A stretch of 64,000 bases of DNA from Phoronis australis. Its lineage: Eukaryota; Phoronida; Phoronidae. Position numbers and translations under genes: made by a program. The notes beneath the pieces were generated by a model. That model was not told where the DNA came from and ran no database searches. It worked only from the letters and a program-made list of their open reading frames with translations. The stretch spans positions 1,330,618-1,394,617 of the forward strand of contig NMRA01000013.1 of assembly GCA_002633005.1 (NCBI GenBank), written 5' to 3'. Within the stretch, counting starts at the first letter, position 1. Every line of letters starts with the position of its first letter. Shown in pieces: positions 50,501 to 60,575 of this stretch.

Positions 50501-53500
50501 AATGATTCAAGCACTTTTATGGAAGTGTTTGTCGACTACATCCATGACTTTTAAAGTGGAACTTGCTGGCTATCTCCTTATCTCTGTGATTGCTTGGTCA
50601 AATAGTTAGAAACACAAGTAGAATAATCCGCCGCAAATCACTGAACGGTGTCCAGTAAGTATCGTGAGTTGGTGCTGGAGAATAACACAGCATGGTGCGG
50701 GCTAGGTGAACCCCCAAGGTACGCCATTAGTACAAAGGTCATGTATTTGCAGAATTTTTTTTCACATTTACACGTTGTCAATGATCAACTGCACTTTGTT
50801 TAGTATAGATAATGTTCAAATAGCATTGTCGTTTAGTTCCTGCTATACATTTGCATAGTTAAGAGTATGCAAGCACAGCTTAAAGTTATGCTTTTAAGAA
50901 ACTGTAAGGCAAGACCGAACCAAAATGTTCAAGATAGCTATTGTTAAATCTTTTGATTTTTGACACCTCTGCAAATGTACAGCAAGTTTCTTTCACTTAC
51001 GTATTAGAATGAGTGATATATCATATGCATATTGTAGATTTAGATAATGAACCTTTTGCCTAGGACACTGCTTTGTTAGGCTTGAGAAGTCAAATAGTTT
51101 CCTATTATTACTTTGATTGACATGTGATTGTGGGCTACCTGATTTGAGATAAGCCAGGAATTTGTTCAGATGGTACTCTGTGGACCTTTATCTCTCAGGT
51201 AGGTAACTTTTCATGACGACCAACGACAGGTGAGCAATTCCCAAGGTGTCACTGACGTCACGACCTCTGGCACTTGCATGTGTCTGTCACAATTAATATC
51301 CTGGGTAGTTAAACCATTAACTTTGACTGAAAGTGGGTTGTTGTCAAGGAGTCGCTGTGGAAACTGCCATCAGCTCCCTGGGTGGTCCAGTGGATTTGTT
51401 TGGTCTCGGGTGTATTTTTGGGTCTTCTAGGAAAGGTGGATGTCACTTTGAAAACAATTAATGATGTAGAAGGTAATTAGTTCTGTAGTTTGGCATTGTG
51501 CATCTGGCAGTGTCAGGTGTTGTGTTAATCCACCTATCGGTTTATGATCCTAGTTGTTTTCCCCACTGGAAGTCCACGTTGACATTTCTTGCGTCTCCTA
51601 CAGTATTTTTGACCTGTTATTGAGTCTCACCCATGTTGAGCACATTTTATTGCTAGGCGATTGCTAAGAATGGGTAAATTTTGGATTTTTATCACGGCAG
51701 ACATTCCATGAGGTAGTTAAAACTGAAGCTTTGAACCTGATCAGCTGAGTTTAGTTATGTGTAGGCATTCAGAATAATTGCTATAGGGAATTTGAATAGT
51801 GGCACCTCTGTTGACTCTATTAACAGAGGTGTTTCCTCTATCTATTTATAGCACTCCTCACTATGACTCTGGTATGTAAGACACCTCCGTCCACACTCTT
51901 ATGCTGAGTCACCACTGTGTTCAGGTAATGCGGTCATAAACAGCGTTACCCTCTTTTTTATTGCTTAAGCCAGTCTAGATGACTTGTGTTCATACAGTGA
52001 TGAGCGCTAAACCTATTTATAAGTGATCACTCACTTATATCTCTCAGGTTTGTCATTTGAGTTGATAAGGACGGGCAGGATCAGTCACAACACACACCTG
52101 TCTTTGCAGAGTAGGTCATCGATGCCTACGTGCTAAAAGGGTGTCTGCCAATCAGGATTCTACATCAGGAATTTCCTTTTCCGCATGATTTTTTTGCTAC
52201 TGTAGGTATTCTGTGTTTCATCTCTAACTTACCAACATTTCAAAGTCTTCTTATGAGGTACTTTACTTGTTTTCCAACCATCTTCTGAAGTTTGATATTG
52301 GAAATTCTTCAGCATAATTGTAAGTTTTCTTATTTTTCCGACAATGTTTACTTTTAAGCAGTTGGTTGTCTTTAAAGTTGACGAATCCTCGCTTATAAGT
52401 TGTCTTGACTCACTAGCAAGTATCGGTATGTTTTCACAGTCATTGTTCTTTGTAGAAGTGATATTAAATTATTTTTCACAATGAATTTCAACTTGGAGAT
52501 CTTAGTCTTGGACAACATTGGCTTTTCGTTCCATGTCTCAAAAGGACTACCGCACACAGAGATGTACGAATTGAGCTGTTTGCCATAAACGAACAACAGC
52601 TCAGCTCACAGCTCTCGTCCAGGCGTGAAAATACGACATTTGAACAAACTAGCAAACTAGTTGATTCATTCAGTTGTTCCTACCTTAACATGAACTGTCA
52701 GCTATTGTTCACTGATGGTTAAGACAGCTCAGTTCTTAGCTCTCCGTCTTCAGTGGCTCAAACCATAGTCTCTTGTGTAAGTAAGATGCAAGTTAAAACC
52801 AACAGGCGACTCGACTCAATGCTTATGGTACTAGGTGGTGAGAATGAAAAGCAGAGAGCGTTTAATCAATGGGGAGACATTCCTGGAGTGAGGAACCCAT
52901 GTGATTACTTGAATGCATGCTGTGAGTTTCAGCTGCAGTGTGAATGTATTGTGGCTGAAACTAGTTTTGCTAATGAAGTTTAAGCTGTAACAAAGTGATG
53001 CTTATTTTATCCATGGTAGATATAATTTGAATACCAAATTAATGAAAATTACTTTATTTAAGCATTTGAAAAGTGAGAAAGAGGCTGTCCATCCCATAGT
53101 GACAGATACTCCTCTACATGAAGCATTCATTAATTTTGAACTTAATTGAATTGGTTAAATCTCCTCTTTCTAAATGGAAAATATTTAAATAGTGGACATC
53201 AGGAGCACTCAAGAGTCAAGTCTTGATTGTTGTCGCACAGATGTCAATTAGTTCTTCGGATTACGTAATCACCAGGCGCTGTAATTACTGTTGATAATTG
53301 ACAGAGGTTGTCATCTTGAACTTTTCATGCATGTGTTGAGGAGAAGGTATGAGGCGAGGAATACTTGTGGCTTGATGCAACAGAATTCACTCCTGGAAAT
53401 GTTCTTGTGATGCTGAATTGGTTGTTTACCTTTAACTGACTTGACTGGTGTTACAAGTTGAATTTCACTTAGCGATTTACTGTCTGTCCCTGGAGTTTCC

Positions 53501-54827
53501 CATCATGACTGTGAGATGAAAAACGTGTGTGGGTACACCGCTGTACTTAATCGGCAATTAGTCGGTATTAGCTGTTTGCAGGGTGGTAGACCTTTCGGAG
53601 AACCAGAGCAGGAAGTTCTGGGGTGGTGGACGGTTAGTTTCAGTATTCTCGGCTATTTGAAGTTCATTTTGGTACTCAGAGTGGTTGTGGTTGTTGCCAA
53701 CGTTTTTACGATGTTAGAATCATTCGACATTGATTTTTGTCTACACTTTTTTGTTTTATTCTGTCAATTTTGAAAATGTGTTTCTGTTTTTTTTTTGATT
53801 TATATGTCATTCTTGTTGGCAACTGTGCTGATCATGTGCTATGTACACGCTAAGTCTTCACTTTGTTACAACACAATATGGTGGGCACTTGGAATTGTAA
53901 TCTGCCATATTTCTCCACTTTTTGTCTATTACAAGGCTGAGCTTGAATTTGCTTTGTAGATGCTAAAACCAACATTTGGCGAAGTTTTCATTATTGCAGC
54001 AAAATATTCATCATTTGATGTGTAAAGAAATAGTTATTTTTGTGCAAAAGGGCAAGAATTGCTAAATTGTATATTGCCTCACAGTTAAGTGTGGTATTGT
54101 TGATCGCTTTGGTGGTTTGAGAGTTGGATTGGTTCCAAGCCCTGCCTTCTCAATCACTATTGATCTGAAGGCCTGCTTATGCGATTACACTGTTGAATCT
54201 TCAGTGAGACTGAACAGTTTGGATAGAGAAGTGCTTATATTGTGGTCAAAATCTAGGGTGCTACTTGGATTGAGCGCTGGATTGGTATTTCTAGAACTGG
54301 ACAGTTATTTCTGTGGAGGTAAGATGACATTTGATAAATGTGGCTCTCTTTATTGCCTATTTGACGAGCTTGTCTTCCTGGAGACGATAAAATTTTAAGG
54401 ACCTGTGAATATTGGTTCTACCTGAGCTGCATTTTATGATAACTGCATAGTTATGGCTGTATATTGCATATAGCATCATGATGTGAACTGCAATTAGTAT
54501 TGTGGTTTAAATTAAGAAAATTTAATAACTTTTATTGTAATAATATTAGATTGGCATTCCTTTGTGTTCTGAAACAATTTAATTTTCGGGGCTTTGACAG
54601 TGGTCATATAAGTCATGGTTAGATTATTTACTTTCCTGAAATTTTGTAGAAGGGGTCTGTTTTTTTACAATTTTGGCGTGGGATAACCTGCTTTCTGTGT
54701 TCACACCTGTTTGGTACACGTGCTTTACCTTTGGGTCAGCTATCTCCTCAACTTTTGTAGAACCAAAGTCTAATATCTTATCCCAAAATCAAAAACCTAC
54801 TTTCTATGGGTACAAGTTCGATTCAAT
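41574..54827. other. Intronic; two pogo-like repeat ends, no gene
   Basis: Right ends of the pogo-like family occur at about 42178-42210 (CCCAAATTGAAGAGATTATT then ACCGTA) and 47546-47577 (GTCCTAAATCTGTGAGATTC then TACC). Left ends could not be placed. ATATGGTGG at 53876 marks another fragment. A hydrophobic frame at 48390-48572 has plausible splice sites, but their phases do not fit IQSEC. CTCF-like words occur at 43011, 46145 and 48311. No gene is supported. Confidence 0.4.
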
Positions 54828-55222
54828 AGGGCCGTCCCGGATTACGCAGCAACACTCGAATCTCGCTGTATTTACCCACAATGCCATAAACATCAGTCAG
54901 ACACATTTGCTGTCTCGTTTTTGTGCCAATTGGATTTTCACATGTTATTTGTTGTTGTCTGATTCTTTACAAATTTTTCTCGGTTGCATTACGCTATTCG
55001 TCTTACCAATGACAACGAAGTATTAGTGCTGTGGGCTGGAACTCGGACGTGAGAAAGTTTGATAAACTGGACAAATACCTGTGGATGTTTGATCTGAAAT
55101 TCTTCGCCGTCCCAACATCAATGAGAGACACGAAAATATGCCTGATTTCCAAAACCAGGTCACGCGCTTTCTTATCTCTGGGACAAAGGAGAATGTATCG
55201 GCGTGTTATCCGGTACGGCCCT
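54828..55222. mobile_element. TIR element, about 395 bp
   Basis: The left end AGGGCCGTCCCGGATTACGC and the reverse complement of the right end, AGGGCCGTACCGGATAACAC, form an inverted repeat of about 20 bases with few mismatches. No target duplication is evident, so the boundaries may be off by a few bases. Frames on both strands (55003-55242 minus, 55031-55267 plus) cover its right part; neither looks like a transposase. Confidence 0.6.
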
Positions 55223-55331
55223 GTTGCCTTAAGTGTATACAATACAGTTCATTCAGGCAGATATTGAGACATTGAGTTAATTAGGAATCTCTCTTTTACT
55301 CCACCTTCTGTGGGTGATAACTTCTTGATTT

Positions 55332-55524
55332 AGTACACATTCTACGAATTGTGACATTTAGTACACGCTCTACAAATTGTGACAATTAGTACGCTCTCTA
55401 CAAATTGTGACATTTAGTACTCTCTCTACTAATTGTGACATTTAGTATGCTCTCTACAAATTGAAACATTTAGTACAGTCTCTACAAATTGTGACATTTA
55501 GTACGCTCTCTACAAATTGTGACA
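55332..55524 (+). repeat. Minisatellite, 28-bp unit x7
   Basis: Seven tandem copies of a 28-base unit whose core is CTACAAATTGTGACATTTAG preceded by TACGCTCT. Copies differ by one to four substitutions, mostly in the TACGCTCT part, and unit length is constant. Confidence 0.93.
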
Positions 55525-57841
55525 GAAATGTGTCATGAGGGTGTCTTTTTCACGATTTCTGAATTCATACTAATTAAGCTGGTTCCCATTGGTTTAATCC
55601 TATTAACTTAGAGGCCTTCTGGAATTACTATCTTGTATGTATTTTCATAAAATAATCCTGCATAAAAATGTTCCCCTTCGGTTTCATTCTGGCATTTTTG
55701 GCTAAAAACAAATTCCATAAGTTCACCACTACCCATATTTCTGTACTTTAATCAAATACTCTCACTCTTGTTTTGTAGTCATGTATGCAGTTTCAATTGT
55801 TTTTCGAAAATTAGTTGAAAATGTCTCCCTCATTGAATGTTTCTTTGTTGTTTTTCATGGTCAACCCCTCGCTGTTCTGAGCTATCTCGTCAGATGACCA
55901 ATTCATGGGTAATTCAATCCATCTCAGCTCAACTGTGAAATCATTATGACCATCTCTAAGGCTTTGTTCAGCATCTCTGGTGGCCTCTCACCAAGCCTTT
56001 AATTTCTTCAAACAATGATAGTCATTCAATGGTTGATATTCAGTAGCCAGAGATAAGTGAGTCTTAATTGCATTGTTTAGGAATTGAATAACACTGTGGG
56101 GTTTGGTCTTGTTTGTGTCAACAAATAGATAGCTTAAGCTTCTTCCTTATCTTTAAATTAGTTTGAGTGAGAACAGAAGTCTTAGCCTCTTCTTCTGTGT
56201 ATAATGGTTGCAAAGAATGTTTTGGATGGGTTTTGAGTAGGTTGAGATGCTCTCTGGCATTCCTCTGTGCTGAGATATTGTTTTGAGGTTCTGAGGTTTG
56301 TCCTTACGTACTGTACTCTTGCCAATTTATGGCATAATATAGTGAGTTAGTAAAATTTAACTTTTTTTCATAAATGAACCACAGGGTCTCCAGTCCAATT
56401 TTAGGATCGAATGTCGGCCTCGTTGCCCTCTCAAAAGTATTAAAAAATGAGGTGAAATTCTCCTCATGAGGTCCAAAAATTCCCCTCAAGTGATTAAAAA
56501 ATTTCCATCAAGGTAAGAATTTATTTTACTTTTGCAAAACATTAGATTTGGCCACTTGAGGCGATTAGGAGGGGGAATTGGTGGTGACAAGAAAGGAGGG
56601 GGCGGAATTTCCCCAACCAAAAAAATTCCTCTTATAGTACCTTCTAGGTTGGAATCACTTGTAACTCACACAGGCGACGGTTTGAAACAGCACAAAAGGT
56701 TAGTTTTGGCGACTTGAAGCAGAGCCTTAGGACTGGCGACAAGAGTGGGGTTGCTATTGATGGTGAAAAGGGGGGAGAATTTTCCCCTCACACAAAAACT
56801 ACCTTCTCATAAGACGCTGGCAATATTCCTCTCAAGTGAACAAGAGCCCTGGCCCATAGCACCAAAATGATCCTTTGTCATATTCAAGTTCTGTACTATA
56901 GTTGAGTTACCAATAGACGAAAAATTTGGGGCATTCGCGACAACACCAGAAGCTGTGTAAAAATAGTTGTGGTGGTTATTTTTTGTCCAAAATTGGTGAG
57001 ATTTTTTTATTGGATATGCGAACATGGAATACTGAAAAAGTCTCAGCTGCAATATTGTAACACCTGTTTCATTTAAGTATGGACTGACACCTCCACACCA
57101 CAAACTGTATACATCACCACCAGAGGTCGTTAGTTAAAAAGTGCTCATTCGTTTTCAAAGTACTGAGTTAGACTTCCAGAATAGTCTCTGGACCTAAGAC
57201 CTCTCTTACGCGCCTGGTGTTGCATAAATCTTGCAGATTCTTTTCTTCTTTTTGGAGGAAAGCCATCGTGCTGCCCTGTCTCTGGGTTAAATTTGTGCAT
57301 TGAGCACCCATAAACTGAGGGTCGGTCTTCAAAAACGAATTATCAGTGTTAATTGTATTTTCCATTTTGCCTTGACTTTTTTATCATGTAAGTGGAAATA
57401 CAATATTTTCTTTTGAAAGCAGCATCGATTTTCAAATTCCTCGTTACTAAAATTATCTTGCATTGATATGTTCATGTTTTGCCTCTTTCAAATATATTGC
57501 CTGTTTTGAAGACTCATGTTTACATTTATGAATCATATTAGAAGCCGATACTTTTAGTGTGCGTATAACTGTGTTGCATATATTATCTCAATGTGTCTGT
57601 TCCTTTGTTACCTTGATTGTATTTGCAAATCAGTCAGAATTATTTGCATTTCCTCATCATTTATTCACCAATTATGTCACGGTCAATTTCGCGATTACCC
57701 GCTCATTGGTTTTTTGTCTACGTCCACCGCAAAGTATCGACCAGTGTTCCAGTGTAAGATATGGATTTCTGTGCCATCTATTATAAATCAACCATTTGGT
57801 AATCAGGAAACAATAGCTTTTTAATTATTATATCCATTGTC
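55525..57841. other. Intronic; one pogo-like right end
   Basis: GTCCAAAATTGGTGAGATTT at 56985-57004 is a good right end of the pogo-like family; its left end is not evident. A G-rich patch occurs at 56569-56604. CCACCAGAGGTCG at 57117 is CTCF-like. No coding exon is supported. Confidence 0.4.
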
Positions 57842-58030
57842 AGGGGCTCCTGGTTTTGTCTACGTGATTTTCTATTGGTTTTCTACTAAGTACAACTTTG
57901 CTCGTTTCTGCTCCAGAGGTGGCTTTGTTCATCGAGACCGTGAACGTTTCATTGCAGACCTGTTTTGTTGGGCTCTGCCAATTTTAAAACGCCAACCAGA
58001 TGGTGCTTATGGAAATTTAGGCTTCTTCGA
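57842..58030 (+). CDS. Possible exon-like open frame (doubtful)
   Basis: An open frame of 63 codons lies between an acceptor-like CATTGTCAG (ending 57841) and a strong donor GA|GTGAGT at 58030/58031. The donor is phase 2, like the other first-exon candidates, and the codons read naturally (…KRQPDGAYGNLGFFE). But no ATG opens this frame, and the incoming phase at the acceptor would be 1, so it cannot be a cassette after exon 1. It could belong to an unseen isoform or be chance. Confidence 0.15.
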
Positions 58031-58891
58031 GTGAGTGGGACAGTTTTTGTACTTTGTTTGGATCTCCCGTAGGTTGCCGACGTAAGAGGCTAGCAGAGTG
58101 ACGCAAGTTGAGGGAAATGGCCATCTAATTTGTAGCCCAACACCTAGCAGCCAGTGTATCTAGTTTTAAGTCATTAGAATTCTGTTTCCCTAATGATCAA
58201 TTAAGTGGACAGTGAAGAATGTTTTGTTAGACTGTTATCAGTGTGTGAGGTGTGGGTGGGTGATGGGGTTGGCAAATTTGCCACTGTGGAGATTTTGATT
58301 TTCAGACACAAAAGCGTTATATGAGGTTTCGGCTTGATGTGTTCTGTGTGGTGATGCTTTAGCTCAGTAGTTCTGATTGACAAGTTCGTTGTCTAGCTGA
58401 ATAGGCAACAGTCAACTCTTGTGGTGATTGATTACAGATGAAAAAAATGGCGAGTCGTTATTTTGAACTTAAATACACTACTGGTGTGTTTGTTGTAGGA
58501 ACACTTTTGTAAAGATGGTCAGATTTTTGGATACATTTTCCTCATAATTTTTTACATTTCCTCCTTTTGTTCTTGAGAGTTATAATTGCAGTTGTGACAT
58601 TGCTAATTTATCAATTCATCGAGCGCAGTAATCTGGTCCTATCATGAGAGTATTGTCATGTGGCATTCTGTAGTGGCATGAAGGATTGATAAGGTCTTTC
58701 AGATTCTGTTACAAAGGAACTCCTTCTTTTAATTTCTATGCTTTCTCAAAATAGCTTTGACAGGCTCACTAATAGATCTTTTATTGTCGTTGCTTGACAG
58801 AAAAATGTCTGCCTGCCTTGCAATGAAAGGCTGTTGCTTCTAAATTTCAAGTATGGATGTAAGTTGAAAGAACCGTCTTATCTATTTACAG
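58031..58891. other. 3' end of the giant intron
   Basis: AT-rich DNA ending in CGTCTTATCTATTTACAG, a good 3' splice site directly before the large IQSEC exon. Nothing else is recognised. Confidence 0.6.
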
Positions 58892-60259
58892 ATCACTGTT
58901 GGAAAATCAGAAGCTTCCTGCTGCGTCACAAGCCAGGTCGGCGCCGCTCCAACGAACAGCATCCGTGACTGGTCCTCAGGTGCCACCTAGAGCCAACAGT
59001 CTGCGCACATCACGTAGTGTAAGCAGCAATGCTCGATTACAACGGCAGCGCTCTCTCAAAAAGGAGGACGAAAAGCTAAAGCGAAATCGCCGGTCTTCAC
59101 TAAACTACGAACTGTCGCAGGATTTGCGTGACAAGCAGGTGGAGATGCTAGAGAAAAAATACGGTGGCTCAATTCGGTCGCGTCATGCAGCGCGTACCAT
59201 TCAACAGGCGTTCCGCCAGTATACGATGAACAAGAACTTTGAGCGACTGCGGCAGAGTGCAAAGGGTGAGAAACGGCTCGAGAGACGCTACACAGAGTCG
59301 CGCCTCATGAGGTCCGACTCGATCTGGGATGACATTGTGATTCCAACTTCAGAGTCCGACACAATGACGCCTGTTCTTTCTCGCTCTGACAGTCACCGAC
59401 CAAGGAGTTTGGTTAATGACGAGAATTTCAACGCTCATCGAGAGCATCCAAAACAAAAAGTAATCTTCCAGCGAAGCAAAGCTTTGTCCACAGATGATTC
59501 AGAATCAAACAACAATAAAAAGTCGTACTCGGATTTTGTTCAATCGCTAGAACGAAAGGACCTCAGCGTTGTCTTTGATAACGGCTTTGACAGTAAAGAC
59601 ATGAATCTTCTCAATGATTCGTTTGACAGCCCGCACGGTTCAGGGTCACTGACACGGGCAGTACGAGAAACGGATATCACTTATGAGGACTACAGTGTGT
59701 CATCCAGTGCTGATGTCAGTAGACAGTCGAATAGCACATCGATCGACCAATGGTCGTTCAATCAGTCCCTAGACCAGTCATGTGACCAGTCCCTAGATCA
59801 AGCTAGACTGGCCTACACAAATAGTGAGGTGAAACTGCGTAGTAAGAACAAACCGAGTGACCTAGATCTGAGTGTAGGTAAACAGGACCAAAAAGGAGGC
59901 CCGCCGAAAGAGTCGCCGATATGGAAACGGAAAACGGCGATCCCGCCTAACGTTGCCAAGGAGGATAGTAAACGCATGAGTAACATATCGGAGGCTAGTG
60001 AGGACAATAGTGTCGATGGCCGATTGTCGAGCAGTTCGAGTTCGGCCACAAGCCTCACTGGCGATAGCAGTGTCGGTTATCAGAGACAAAGTAGGCCAAG
60101 TTTAGGCGATTCGAGCCTGGGTGACGGCTCCATTGGTAAAGACCTGGAGAGGACGGACTCCCGTAGCCGGGAGCTTGGGCGCACTGAATCGTTGAAGCCG
60201 AAAATGTCGGACAAGCAGAGAAAGAGGCAATACAGAATAGGGCTAAATATGTTCAACAA
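58892..60259 (+). CDS. IQSEC large exon: IQ motif to start of SEC7
   Basis: This 1,368-base exon encodes residues 58-513 of an IQSEC/BRAG protein, a cytoplasmic exchange factor that loads GTP onto ARF6 at membranes, junctions and postsynaptic sites. It opens [12 protein letters not shown] and continues with a basic, Ser-rich segment. The conserved pre-IQ block follows (about 126-149, ending [13 protein letters not shown]), then the IQ motif (about 155-177, [19 protein letters not shown]), which in vertebrate relatives binds apo-calmodulin. Here, as in those relatives, the motif has Gln instead of the canonical Gly. A long Ser/Asp-rich, probably disordered linker includes a small NQSLDQ-CDQSLDQ duplication. 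The exon ends [18 protein letters not shown], the first turn of SEC7. The donor AA|GTAAGT at 60260 is phase 2. The catalytic part of SEC7 and the PH domain are not in the window. The frame is entered from the acceptor at 58891; the first in-frame codons are TCA CTG TTG, not ATG. Confidence 0.95.
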
Positions 60260-60325
60260 GTAAGTTGTATCAAACACCAGGATTTAATTCAAATTTTGCC
60301 TCCTTCCCTCTTAAAGTTTGGATCT

Positions 60326-60457
60326 ATATTTAAATCTCACCAAGTTAGAATGTAATATGGCGAAAATAATACTTTTTCATTGGTAAAGATGACAGTATTA
60401 CCAAATAAAAACGACATCTATGCTAGCTATTTCTGTCCGAAATTGGTGAAGTATTAC
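60326..60457. mobile_element. Pogo/Tigger-like MITE, internally deleted
   Basis: The left end TTTAAATCTCACCAAGTTAG with the internal motif TAATATGGCG, and the right end GTCCGAAATTGGTGAAGTAT then TACC, belong to the same family as 20504-20730. At about 132 bp this copy is roughly 100 bp shorter, so it has an internal deletion. Confidence 0.65.
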
Positions 60458-60501
60458 CACTAGTGGCTCCTTTGATGAGGATCTGCAGTGTTAGAAGAGG
60501 C

Positions 60502-60575
60502 AGCACGCTCTAGTGGTAGAGTGTACAACTCCTAGTCAAAAGATTGTGGGTTCACATCTCACGAGAATGCACTTC
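60502..60575 (+). repeat. tRNA-like SINE head (degenerate)
   Basis: CTCTAGTGGTAGAG at about 60508-60521 fits the D-arm/A box, and GTGGGTTCACATCTC at about 60546-60560 fits the T-arm/B box, with tRNA-like spacing. The acceptor stem does not pair, so I call a tRNA-derived repeat rather than a functional tRNA. It lies just after the deleted MITE. Confidence 0.55.

Larger units (their letters stand above)
5080..58891 (+). other. Giant first intron of IQSEC (about 53.8 kb)
   Basis: The donor GTGAGT starts at 5080, and the acceptor, preceded by a pyrimidine-rich run, ends TTTACAG at 58891. Both sides are phase 2, so the two exons join without a frame change. Skipped or alternative exons may lie inside; candidates are listed separately. 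The rest is repeats and unremarkable AT-rich DNA. Very long first introns carrying alternative promoters are common in IQSEC genes of other animals; that this one works the same way is inference. Confidence 0.75.

Noticed and set aside
54117-54320. Open frame ending in GAG|GTAAGA
   Set aside because: Starts with TTG and the donor phase is 1; no recognised domain.
59056-60277. Minus-strand and alternate-frame open frames under the IQSEC exon
   Set aside because: Shadows of the real coding frame.
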